64,000 nucleotides of DNA from Falciphora oryzae (Eukaryota > Ascomycota > Sordariomycetes > Magnaporthales > Magnaporthaceae): assembly GCA_000733355.1 (NCBI GenBank), contig JNVV01000004.1, positions 476,181-540,180 of the forward strand, given 5' to 3'. The position numbers were made by a program, and so were the translations under genes. The notes below the pieces were generated by a model that was not told the DNA's origin, did no database searches, and saw only the letters and a program-made list of their open reading frames with translations. Position 1 is the first letter of the stretch; every line of letters begins with the position of its first letter. This document shows positions 54,767-64,000 of this stretch, piece by piece.

Positions 54767-54976
54767 TTAAACGCATTTGCGAAGGGCCACGGCCAGGTTG
54801 TATTTAGTAAAGCGGCGAAGCACCTCTTTTACTAAACTATCGTATTGTTCTTTGGTTTTTGCGTATATTAAAAGGTTATCCAAATATACGAGGAGCCCGG
54901 TATCGATAAGGTTCATAAAAATATAGTTTATTATGCTTTGGAAGGTAGCGGGGGCGTTGATAAAGCCTATAGGCAT
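54767..54976 (-). pseudogene. Reverse transcriptase remnant (Gypsy 2)
   Basis: Encodes MPIGFINAPATFQSII and LLVYLDNLLIYAKT. The catalytic Y-x-D-D box reads YLDN: the second Asp is Asn by a G-to-A change, so it cannot be active. Confidence 0.85.
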
Positions 54977-57009
54977 AACCGTAAATTCAAAAACGCCGTA
55001 TTTGTAGCGAAAGGCCTTAAACTATTCGTGCCCTTTTTTTATCCGAATTAGGTTAAACCCGGTTTTAAAGTTGATTTTCGTTTTCCATTTGGCATTCCGA
55101 AATCGATCCTAGAGCTCCGTAATAAACGGGATAAGGCACCGAATTAGAATCGTTTTAACGTTTACGTCCCTATAGTCGACCACCACCCTTAAAGAATCGA
55201 GGGGGTTTTTTTTTTTGCGAATATAAAGGGCGAACTATTAGCAGTTTTATATGGCCTAACCTTGCCGGTTCGCATATGCTTTTCCAACCAAAGCTTTAAA
55301 ACGTCCAGCTCCCTTTAGCTCATTTGGTATAAGGGGCTATAGTTTAATTAAGCTCCTTTTTTTAAATAAATTTCGTAATCCCAAAGCTAATAATCGGAAA
55401 AACGGGTAACGGCCGCTTCCGTTATAATAGGAAAAAACTCCCTAAACTTTTTTAATACCAATTCGAAGCCGTCCGAATCTGCTTTAGCCACTTCCTCAAG
55501 GGAAAGAATACCATGCCCGTATTTAATGGCTGCAATAACTGCGGGTTCGACCGTTTTCATATCCTCCCGAAAGCGTAAACCTTTTAAGGGCCGTAAATCC
55601 TATAGCTTCCGGGCCCGGGGCTTATTGCACTTCCGGCACTTGTCCGAATCCATACGGATATCCCGAAGGTCGCGATCCAATAAGCCCAACGGTAGGTATT
55701 GCCTTTGCCATACGAAAGGTAAGATAACGTCGCAATCTGGATCCGTAGGACTAACTTCGAACGTTTCCATAAAATAATACGTTTTATACCGGAAAGTAAC
55801 GTCAACCACTAGTTGCTTTCCGGCTTTTGGTTCGACCGCCCCTAAAAAGGTAATTATAATGCGGGGAATAGCTTTATCAACCAAATGCCCTAAAAGCTAT
55901 TTAGCTATTTTGTCCGAAATAACCTTCGTATCGCTACCTCCATCCAAAAGGACCCGAACAGGTATTTCCTTCGATCCCTTTGCCCGTATATATATACGGA
56001 AAATCGGCCTTACGAGCTCCTTATCCGTTAAAGGCCTTCAAGCAGCAGCGATAATCGATGGTTGTTAACAGTTATCGTCCGATTCCGAATCTAACAATTT
56101 AAAAATTCGTATTTCGCTTAGGGCTTCCGAAACGAAACCTGCAATTTTAGCCCTTTTAGCCTATAACTATTCCTCCTATTCGTCCGTCGCAAAGCGTTTA
56201 AAAATAGACTTGGCGCCGGCCGTTTTTGCCGGTGCAGGAGGGAGTTCTTTGCCGTTAATATCCTTTTTAGCGTAGCATTCCAACGTATGGTGCCCTTTTC
56301 TTCCATAACGCTAGCAATCGGCTTTAGCCAACTTTCGTACGTCGATATCGCGTTATTCGACCCCTTCGAGTGCCAGTTTAGTCGTAATCCAAACGTTACT
56401 TTTTTTGTTAGCAGCTTTATCGTTAGCTTTCTTTCCGGAACGGGAGCTTAAGGATAGACTTGGGTTCCTATTAGAGCCTTTGCCGCGGCGACGGCCCGCG
56501 TTCGAGCGCTTCTAATTCGAAACGGGCTCGTCTTTTCCCTTTTCCTTTTGGCCCGTTTTTTGCATCAAAGCCTTAATAAAGGCTTTATTTGCAAGCTTTT
56601 GCTCGTAAGTAATCCCTGCCTTTTAAAAGGCTTCAAGGAATTCGGCGTCGTCCGTAAGGATTCGACCTTTATTAGCATATACCAAATCGGCGATACCTTC
56701 GAGTAACGAAGATCGGACGAAATCCCGGAAGGTCGTACCGGTTTATCGGGTAGTAATATTGTACTGCCCCAGCTCCGTTAAGTAGCCGACGATATCGCCG
56801 TTATATTTTAAAAACCGGAGCTTTTTGGCATCAGTTCGTTCCTCGTTAGGGTCCTTATAGTGCTTCTTTAGCGACGAAACGTATCCTTTCCAGGAATTTT
56901 AAACGTTTATGGATTCCAATAAACGTGCCTTAACTACGTGCCATTAAAAAGCGGCTTCTTTTAAAAGGGACCCGACCTAAGTGATGCGGTATAGGTTATT
57001 AGTAAAGCT

Positions 57010-57414
57010 TTAGGAGCAGGCGTTCATATAAGCCTGTACTACGAACCACCAGTTTTTAAATTTGGTGCGATCCCTTTCGAAAGCGCTAGGGGCTTTAAAT
57101 TGCACGGGGTTAACCATAAAAACCGTGCCCTGGGGAGTTCCCTTAGGGGGTTGCGAAACCCTATCGCCTAGCGGAAAAGGTGATCGGAACAGCCGTAGCT
57201 TTCGGTTAGGAGGTCGCGGTGGTAGGTTATTATCGCTATTATCCGATTCCGAAAAGTCCGAAAAGTCCGGATTACCGGCGGGTTGTCCCTGTGTCCGTTC
57301 CGGCGTAATGCCTATACGGGCCTGGTTTGCTCGAGTTTGTAAATCCTTTAGGGTCCTTTCCATTTGTGCGGCTAGCAAGCCGGCGTTCGATCCGACGATC
57401 CGTTCCCGCGCCAT
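57010..57414 (-). pseudogene. Gag remnant (Gypsy 2)
   Basis: An open piece of 134 codons with an acidic/Pro-rich start (SESDNSDNNLPPRPPNRKL) and FKAPSAFERDRTKFKNWWFV, the start of a retrotransposon gag domain. Confidence 0.75.
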
Positions 57415-58752
57415 CGAGCTTGTTTATTTAAAAGCGGAAGGCGGAAGTATATCGGTATCAACTTCGGCTCTATCTTCCCTAATAGGGACGGGTACGTTTT
57501 GGGGAGAGCTTTGGTTTGATCCGGGTTGTTAAGACGATCGTTGCAGGGCCGAAAGTATAGTAGCTGATTTAGGCCGCTTTCTTTGTGCTGTAAGCCGCCG
57601 GCTTTCCCGTACGGCGTTTTTAACAAGCTGGTGAGTTTAAGCTAATATGCGTCGCTTGGTTTCGGTAAGGGCTTTGGGCGAAATATGCTTTTTGGTTAGG
57701 AGATCCTGGATTTAGGCATTTTTATTAACGGCCTAATTGGAAACTCCTTTTTCGAAGGTGGAAAGTCGTGCCTGTAGGTTTTGCAAGTGGGTTTGTTGGG
57801 CCCGAGTAACGTCCCGGAGCTGAATTAGGGCCTTCGAACGGATTTGTTGCTTTTCGGCCAAAGTGGCGACCGTGGCCTAAATTTGTTGTGCAAATGCCTG
57901 GCTTTTTCCGATGATCCGTTGCCGGAATGCCTTTTGTTGATCGGCGGAAGCGATTAGGCCTTCCTTATATAAGGAGACGACGGTATGGTACGCGTGGGTG
58001 ATGCGGTCGTAATAGGTCCCGATTTCGCGGATTTGTTCCCGATCGGCGAAAATTTTTTGGCTTATACTTCGGGATAGGGCCGAAATTGCTTCGTGCGTAT
58101 TGATGAATTCCCGCTGGATTTCGGTTATCCAGCCCGGGGGATTTTAAAAGCGTTTTACGGATATAAGGGCTTGTTGTTCGAGGGCTATGTTAAAGGGGGG
58201 TGCCGAATAAAGGATAAGTGCCCCCTAATCGTTAAGCATAGGGGTATTTTGACGTTCTTCCGGTGCAAACCGGGAGGGGCCTTCGGGGGCTTTTCCGGCC
58301 GCTTTTCCAGATTGGGCCGGCATAGTATCGGCAGGTATACCGGAATCGCTAGGCAAAAAAGGGGATTCCGTTGATTCCACGGCCGATATGCCAAAATCGC
58401 TTGGTAAGGAAGGAGATGTCGTTGCAAACGAGATGAGGGGGTCCGGTTCCCTGTATTCCTGGGCAGCGTAAAGTCCTAAGGGTATAAAGGAGATTTTCCG
58501 GCCTTTTTTGGAGTCCCGTGATTTCGCCAGGGCGATTGGGAAGGTAAAACGACCCTCCTGTATATTCTTTTCGCTTTCACCCGTTCGAAAACACCGGTAA
58601 CAGTCAAAGTGTTTGTGGTATGGCCCCAAAGTTTTATTCGCTAAAGAAGGTAACAGTTGGGGCTTAGGGGTACCGATTAACAGGGCCTTTCCAAAGCTTA
58701 GGAGGAAAGATAGTGAGGCTTCCGTTAGGGGGCAAAGCGTAGAAAGATTATT

Positions 58753-59047
58753 TGTAACAAGGGGTTAAAGACGGCTTGGAAAAAGAATCTCTAAATTGCA
58801 GATAATTTTTCTATGGGCTTAAAAGATGCTTAAGGAGGAAGGAATCTTTCGTGAAGGATATAGGAGATGGCAGGGTTTATATAGACCCTTTGTGATCCGT
58901 GCGAAGTATCGAATACATGATTCACACTGCCTTCCGACCTTTACCGCTTGGCCTTAGGGCCGTTAACCGCCTATGCGGGTCTTTGACCCTCCGTGAGGCC
59001 GACTCGTGATGCTGACTAGTTAGGTCTACGGGTTCTTCCGTGTGACA
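58753..59047 (-). repeat. 5' LTR of Gypsy element 2
   Basis: 295 bases, TGTAACA...TGTGACA, with intact termini. It is the partner of 52062-52356. Confidence 0.87.
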
Positions 59048-59819
59048 TTTCGCGCCCGCATTTCGGCGAGCACTACTGGAGTAGCGAACTGCTTATTTGA
59101 CGACTTGATGGTGCGGCGGATCCGCTAATCTGAGAGGCGTTTGAGCCGGGCGTTTTTTTTTTGGCGCTCCGTTTCGGCATTGCGCTGGAAGAGGATCGCT
59201 TCGTTTGTGGCCGCGGAAAGAGACTTTAACCCGCGGCGCGTAAGCGAGCTTATAAGGGCCGTGAAATGGCTGTATTTGGTACGTAGACTTTCTGCGGTAT
59301 ATTTGGCGGTATCGTGACGAGAATTTGATGGCAGGGCTTCCGGTAGGCGCGGGGTTTGGGTCGCGATTTTGCCGGTAAGCCGGTTGAGGACCCGGGCCGG
59401 GTTAAAAGGCCAAATGCCGCTATTTTCAAATCCGGTAATAACGTGCTTTTTAGTAAAAGCAGCCCCCCAAATGCGCTAAAATGGGCTTTGGTTATCAGCT
59501 AATTTATACGGGATCTAAAGCATAAAAAAACCCTACCCCGAAAGCCATTACAAAGTCGGTACGCGTAAACCTTACGTCGCCCTCGCGCACCCTTTCGAAT
59601 AGGACCTTTTAATGCTCGTTTTTAAAATGCGAAAAAACGCCAACGTCCATAAGCTGCATTTGATGCGACGAATGCGCCGGTAGGCTGACCAACTGGATAT
59701 CGAACCGCAGGTAGTAGTCGACTATTTCGATCGAAAAGTGCCCGGTAAAGCCGTCGAAAATTAGCCAGCGCTAAATCCGTTTGCCGTAGGCCTTTTAGCG
59801 GGTGCCTTTTTAACAGTTT

Positions 59820-60850
59820 TCCTAATCGAACGGATCTATTAGAAAGTCGAATTTGGTGTTGGCAGAATAGCCAAACCAATTTTCCAAAAACGGGCTTTCC
59901 AAAGCTTGTACCCCCGCGATTAGCGGCCAAAAGAGGCGGTTAAAGATACGGATCCAAGCGAAGGTAATCTTTTGGTTTGAAAAGCCAGTAGGTGACCGTA
60001 CAAAAGCAGTATCGCCAAGTAGATCTGCCTTTTCCCATTCCGCTAACGGCCATTGTTTGAAGATACAAAAGGGCGGAAGAGAGTTACCGACAGCGTTGCC
60101 GGCCCTTACCAGCGTGCAGGACTTTCTGTTGGCCGGGTCGACAGAGTGCGGCTTTACGTGCTTTTTTTTAGTTACAACCATAACCTTGATCCGGCCGTTA
60201 CGCACGCCTATCCGGCACCCTACTTCGTCTGCGTTCCAAACCGCGGAAGCCGTTACTTCCTGCTTAGCCGCTATCCTTTCCGACCTTTGATACCAACGCC
60301 TAACGTCGTCAGGCTGGACTTTAAACCCCAACCTGCTCGCTTCAATAGGGCGAGTACCAGTCTTTCGAAGCTCGGGGTAGTTCCTTTTCCAGGCGGGGTA
60401 CCAATTCCTATTGATTTCGGATAACGTGGGAGGGTTACGGCGGGCGCGGAAGAGGGTCGCCGCCGTTACTATCTCGTTTTTGGTGGCCGGCCGGCCGGCC
60501 CGTTCAAGCTGTACAACGTACGCGACTACCGCAGCATCCTCAGCTTCGGTCAGCGTGCGAGGGCGGCCCTAAGGCAGGTAAGAAAGGTCAGGCCTCCCAA
60601 ACGACTGCAGGGACCTAACGTGTCGCCCTACAGAGGAGTAGGGCACCCTTACGCGCGCGCAGAAGGCACGGAGTCCCTCCAGCGGCGCGTTTTTGGGAGG
60701 GGCGCATCTACGCGCCAAATGGGCGCGTTCTTGGCCTGCCTGCAAGATTTGCACGTATCGCCGTGCAGCCCTGATCGCGGGCGACTCCCTGATATCCTTA
60801 TCTCCCGGCATTTTTACTTGTGAGTGCGTTGGCAAGCAAAAGAGTACAAT
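59820..60850 (-). pseudogene. Pogo-type transposase, N-terminal half
   Basis: The same frame runs from about 60835 to 59822 with one internal stop at 60569-60571. It encodes an HTH-rich DNA-binding region (ARRYVQILQAGQERAHL; TEAEDAAVVAYVVQLERAGR; PTLSEINRNWYPAW) and the first catalytic-Asp region (SAVWNADEVGCRIG). The rest of the DDE domain lies at 59820-59050 with further stops, and the C terminus beyond the Gypsy insertion. The transposase cannot be made as is. Confidence 0.8.
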
Positions 60851-60892
60851 TGAAGCTGATCAAAATATGCGTCGCAGCTAATTTCTATGGCA

Positions 60893-60973
60893 GATCTGTG
60901 GGCCGGAGTTTTTGTGCAAACCTGATTTTTTTACTCCCCTCTCAGAGGGGACCCACAACGGACAGTCCCCAGG
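60893..60973. repeat. Right terminal inverted repeat of the pogo-type element
   Basis: 81 bases, inverse of 51133-51213, followed by TA. Confidence 0.9.
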
Positions 60974-60975
60974 TA

Positions 60976-61526
60976 TTTACATTCTTCCAACCAGACCTCG
61001 AGGCTCAGCCTGGCCCTCAACATCATCCACTCACTTCATCAACAAACCACCCCACAGAAAACATTTCAACAGTGAAGTAAAAAGTAGGCATATACATTGT
61101 TCTCATCATTTCCAGAGATTTTTTGGACTTATGTAAATGAATGGACAAAACCAGAGAAAACCCCCCCGCTCTATCTATCGCCTTTGATCCCAAAACCAAA
61201 CGAGGCGTGTGTCGTCTTTCCAGAAGCTTCAACTCACGGCCTGAAGGCCAACGCCTTCCAAGAAGAAGGAAAAAAAAAAAAGTAAAAACAAACTTTCTAG
61301 GCGCCGCGCCGTCCCGTGCCCGCCTTGTCCAAACCTTTGCAGATGCCGAATCGCGTAAAAGGCTGGAAGGGTAAAATCGCTATCTATGAAACATAAAACC
61401 CAAAGCCCAGAGTATGCATATGTGCGAGAGCTTGGGGGGGAAAGGAAAACTTTTGGTGAAAGAAAGACAGAAAAGGTTGCAGTCAGTATACACAAAGAGA
61501 GAATGGTGATCGAACGAAGGTGAGGT
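60976..61526. other. No supported gene
   Basis: Unique flank of the transposon and 3' UTR of the hydrolase gene. Confidence 0.5.
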
Positions 61527-62898
61527 TCAGTCATATAGTGCGTCTCTGATGCGGTTCACGCAATCATAGAGCAGTTCCCTCGACTTGTCCATGCGCCTGC
61601 ATTGTTACAACGTCAGCGTTTTGGTCAAGTCAGCAGTTAGTAGACATTTCACATACCCGGAATATGCTAGCAGGGCGTGTGTGCAGCCCTCGTAAATCTT
61701 CTTTTCAACCGAGACGCCAGCGGCGGTCATCAGCTCGGCGAACTGCTCGCCCTCGGGCGCGAGCAGGTCCCGGTCCGCAATCGCCATGAACGCGGGCGGC
61801 AAGCGGGCGATCAGCTCCTGCGGGGCGCGGTCGATACTGGCGTCCCAATTTTCGGCGTCGGCGGCCGTGTTGAGCCACATGTTCCTGTACCAGAGCATGC
61901 GGGTCGGGGTGAGGCCCGGGGCGGTGGGCCCGTTGACGGACCAGCGCTCGCCGTCGGGCTGGGCCGTGTTGTCGACGACGGGCACAATCAGGATCTGCAG
62001 GGAAGGGCGGACGTTCGGGTTGCCGTCCTTGGCGCAGTGGAGGGCGGCGGAAACGGCGAGCAGGGCGCCTGCTGAAGCACCGCCCAGGGCAAATCGTGCG
62101 CCATCAAGATCCAGCTTGCCGACGCCGTTTTCCGGCGAAAGGAGCCAGCGCAGTGCGGCGACGCTATCCTCGATGGCTGCGGGGTACTTGTGCTCTGGCG
62201 CGAGACGGTAGCCAATGCTGGCCACAACACATCGTGATTCTAAATATTATTTATGTTTGTCAGCGTCGGCAGGCAGACAGAGAATACCAACAAAACAAAC
62301 ATCATGATCCAGAAACTTCAATCTCCGTGGTCGGCAATTCCAAGTTGCCAAAGATAGCATGATCGACGACCCTAGTCCAACATGTGATGTTGCTTGGATG
62401 TAGAGGCACCTGCACGAGGACGAAAACGGATTCGACTGCAGGACCCAAAAACCACGCAGAACGAATGGGACAGACAGGGCAAGGCCTACCTTGGCAGATA
62501 CGAGTAATGATGTCCAGGTCGCTGTCGAGGTCGCCCAGGGCGAAGCCGCCGCCGTGGAACCAAACAAAAAGCGGCCACCCCGCGTCTGGGCGGGGCGAGT
62601 CGGAGGGGCCCTCGGTGCTGGGCACGAATGCGCGGATTTGGAACAGGCCCAGATCGAAGTCTTCCACGGCCCCGACGGGCACAGGGCCCAGGCCAAGGGG
62701 CGCGTTGGGCGAGCCTCGGCGGATGGCCGGGTCCCACGGCTTCTCGTGGTCGGGGAAGAAGTACTGCAGCACCTCGTCGTGCAGCTTAACGTACTGCGGG
62801 TCGAGCCTCGGGCGGACGTCAGGGTGCAGCGGCTGCCACACTTTCCTCTGCTGGCCGTCGGTGGTGGTGGTGTCTGCTGCAGGCGGCGTGGCGGACAT
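61527..62898 (-). CDS. HSL-type alpha/beta hydrolase (esterase/lipase)
   Basis: Three exons, 62898..62490, 62239..61657 and 61596..61527; introns 62489..62240 (250 bases, GTAGGC...TTTAG) and 61656..61597 (60 bases, GTATGT, branch CTACTAACTG, GCAG). The product is 353 residues. Motifs of the hormone-sensitive-lipase group: oxyanion HGGGFALGD (about 115-123), YRLAPEHKYPA, nucleophile elbow GGASAGALL (G-x-S-x-G, with GAS in place of the usual GDS), catalytic Asp in IADRDLLAPEGE and His in EGCTHALL. The second splice adds RMDKSRELLYDCVNRI, a normal C-terminal helix that the read-through frame lacks. An upstream in-frame Met at 63141 would add a disordered, basic 81-residue extension; I chose 62898 because the domain region follows it directly. 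Likely a cytosolic carboxylesterase acting on acyl esters or lactones; substrate unknown. Confidence 0.87.
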
Positions 62899-64000
62899 GG
62901 CTCGGCGGCGGAATGTGGCGTTCCACCAGGAGGGTGGGAACAACCTTGCTTTTTTGCCCTTCTTGGTGGTTGCTTGTGTGTGTTCCTGGCGCTGCTCCTC
63001 CCCCACTGCCCCGGGGGCTGTCCCTGCCCGCGAACTGCCGCGCGGGTTCGATGTGGCGGGCCTTGGATGCGGGTGAGGTTGTAAATCGGGTGCGATGTCG
63101 GTGGTGTTCTTTCTCGAAGGCAGTAGATTGGGGAGACACATGCGAGCTATTAGATCCGAAGCGCTGGGGTTTTTGCTGGCTGCCCCTGATGTGGTGTGAA
63201 AGCGGGTGTGGAGTCTCCAAGTGGCCAGTGCCAGTAGGTGCCTGGGTGGGTGGGAGAAACGGTGTGAGCCGGGTTTCTGGGTCGGCCGACTGGCTGGCTT
63301 CTGGGCCCGGCTGGCTGCTCTTGTCTTTTTCTAGAACCAGGAAATTGAAGCCAGAACGCTCGGCAAAACAGCTCGTGTGGGCCCACCCCTTGCAGCCCTT
63401 GCTAGTAGTAAGGTTTTTCTTCTTCCTTTTCGCCTTGTTTTCTTTTTTATCCCTCCGCCCTCGCCTGATGTCTTCTTTCTTAATTTTTTTTTTCTTGCTT
63501 CTTTTTAAGGCTGATGTGGCAGGCGGGATGGCAGGCCTGTGAACCCTGTCGACCCGGTCTTGGAGACTTAGGGGGTCGGACCGGGCTTGAGGATCCTCGA
63601 GGGTCTGGACGGGCGACTGGCGTTGGCGGCACCGCCTTGTTGCAAGATGATGTCCGTGTGCGAAGCCGTCAAAGGTCAGAGTGACGCATCAGAAAGTAGC
63701 CTTGGGATGTGCAGGCACAGGCAAAGCGCAGTGCTTGGTACAGTGCCACGGAGTGCCTAGCTGGTCATAGGTAAAAAGAAGGTTTAGATGCCCTTGTCGT
63801 CTTGGTAGTAGCGCCGGCGTCCTCTTGGTCTTGGTCGAGGAGAGGCCGGGGTTATCAATTTATAAAAGGCTCCACCGGGATGGTGGGCGAGCTGGCACGA
63901 CGGCAGCTTGTTTGCCCAAACACAAGCACAAAATTGAGATACGAGGCAGGCAGCCGGTGCTGTACTAGGGAGGTACCTGCCTCCCTGCCGGAGAACTGGC
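62899..64000. other. Upstream region of the hydrolase; no gene
   Basis: Holds the hydrolase promoter and 5' UTR, with T/C-rich tracts at 63409-63510. The frames seen on both strands are shadows. The right edge of the window cuts it. Confidence 0.5.

Larger units (their letters stand above)
52062..59047 (-). mobile_element. Chromodomain Ty3/Gypsy LTR retrotransposon 2, RIP-degraded
   Basis: 7.0 kb with 295-base LTRs (52062-52356 and 58753-59047) and a perfect 5-bp duplication TTTCG (52057-52061 and 59048-59052). Minus-strand order: gag (57414 to about 56200, with FERDRTKFKNWWFVVQAYM), aspartic protease (DGGSDTKV at about 55940-55915), reverse transcriptase, RNase H, integrase, chromodomain. 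The LTRs differ at about 23 sites, all transitions by my count. Frames are full of stops. Confidence 0.9.
51133..60973 (-). mobile_element. Fot/pogo-type DNA transposon, interrupted by Gypsy 2
   Basis: Terminal inverted repeats of about 81 bases (51133-51213 and 60893-60973; one mismatch seen) start CCTGGGGACTGT and are flanked by TA (51131-51132 and 60974-60975), as in the Tc1/mariner-pogo superfamily. With the Gypsy insertion removed the element is about 2.85 kb and encodes a minus-strand transposase: N-terminal HTH region (60835 to about 60400), DDE domain with WNADEVGC (about 60220), then IFDGFTGH and MQLMDVGVF (about 59760-59650), and a basic/acidic C terminus (59050 and 52056 to about 51480). 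Stops interrupt it, for example at 60569-60571 and 59822-59824. Confidence 0.87.

Overview
The window looks like part of a filamentous ascomycete genome, most likely a Sordariomycete. The genes carry short GT-AG introns (about 60-250 bases) with CTAAC/CTGAC-type branch points. The unique sequence is GC-rich and intergenic gaps are 0.5-2.5 kb. Two AT-rich transposon islands show transition-only decay, as expected from repeat-induced point mutation (RIP). The species cannot be fixed from sequence alone, and gene models below are hand-spliced.

Layout. 0.6-2.3 kb: a gasdermin-like candidate (+) and a small secreted cysteine-rich protein (-). 2.6-10.8 kb: a four-level transposon nest, in which palindromic MITE A holds related MITE B, B holds a chromodomain Ty3/Gypsy element, and the Gypsy holds a 465-bp TRIM element; three of the four insertions have intact target-site duplications (TSDs), and MITE A is flanked by TA on both sides. 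11.4-15.8 kb: a full-size two-cassette ABCG transporter (-). 17.7-19.4 kb: allantoinase (-), with GATA-type nitrogen-control sites upstream. 21.1-22.4 kb: an NADPH-dependent MDR reductase (-). 24-28.8 kb: a secreted GH16/CBM18 cell-wall protein (Crh type, active-site signature degenerate), followed on the same strand by a decayed Ser/Thr-rich WSC-domain region. 29.8-32.4 kb: a small conserved-looking protein and a seven-helix membrane protein (+). 32.7-38.6 kb: tandem repeats, a Gly-rich ORF of doubtful status, a disordered 461-residue protein (-) and a partial unknown gene (+). 41.2-47 kb: a Dabb-domain protein, a secreted protein with three Cys-bracketed repeats, and a 2-oxoglutarate/Fe(II) dioxygenase (+). 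47.2-49.3 kb: an Asn/Gln-rich protein with three C4 zinc modules (-). 50-61 kb: repeats and a second nest, a Fot/pogo-type DNA transposon split by another chromodomain Gypsy element. 61.5-62.9 kb: an HSL-type alpha/beta hydrolase (-).

No gene cluster with a single pathway is evident. The unique genes are mixed: transport, purine/nitrogen catabolism, redox, cell wall, secretion. The strongest direct results are the two nested transposon architectures with exact insertion footprints, matching loss of the reverse-transcriptase catalytic Asp in both Gypsy elements, and evidence that the 161-N gap is an assembly artefact. The most interesting uncertain results are the gasdermin-like gene, the decayed GH16-WSC locus and two repeat-built proteins of unknown function.
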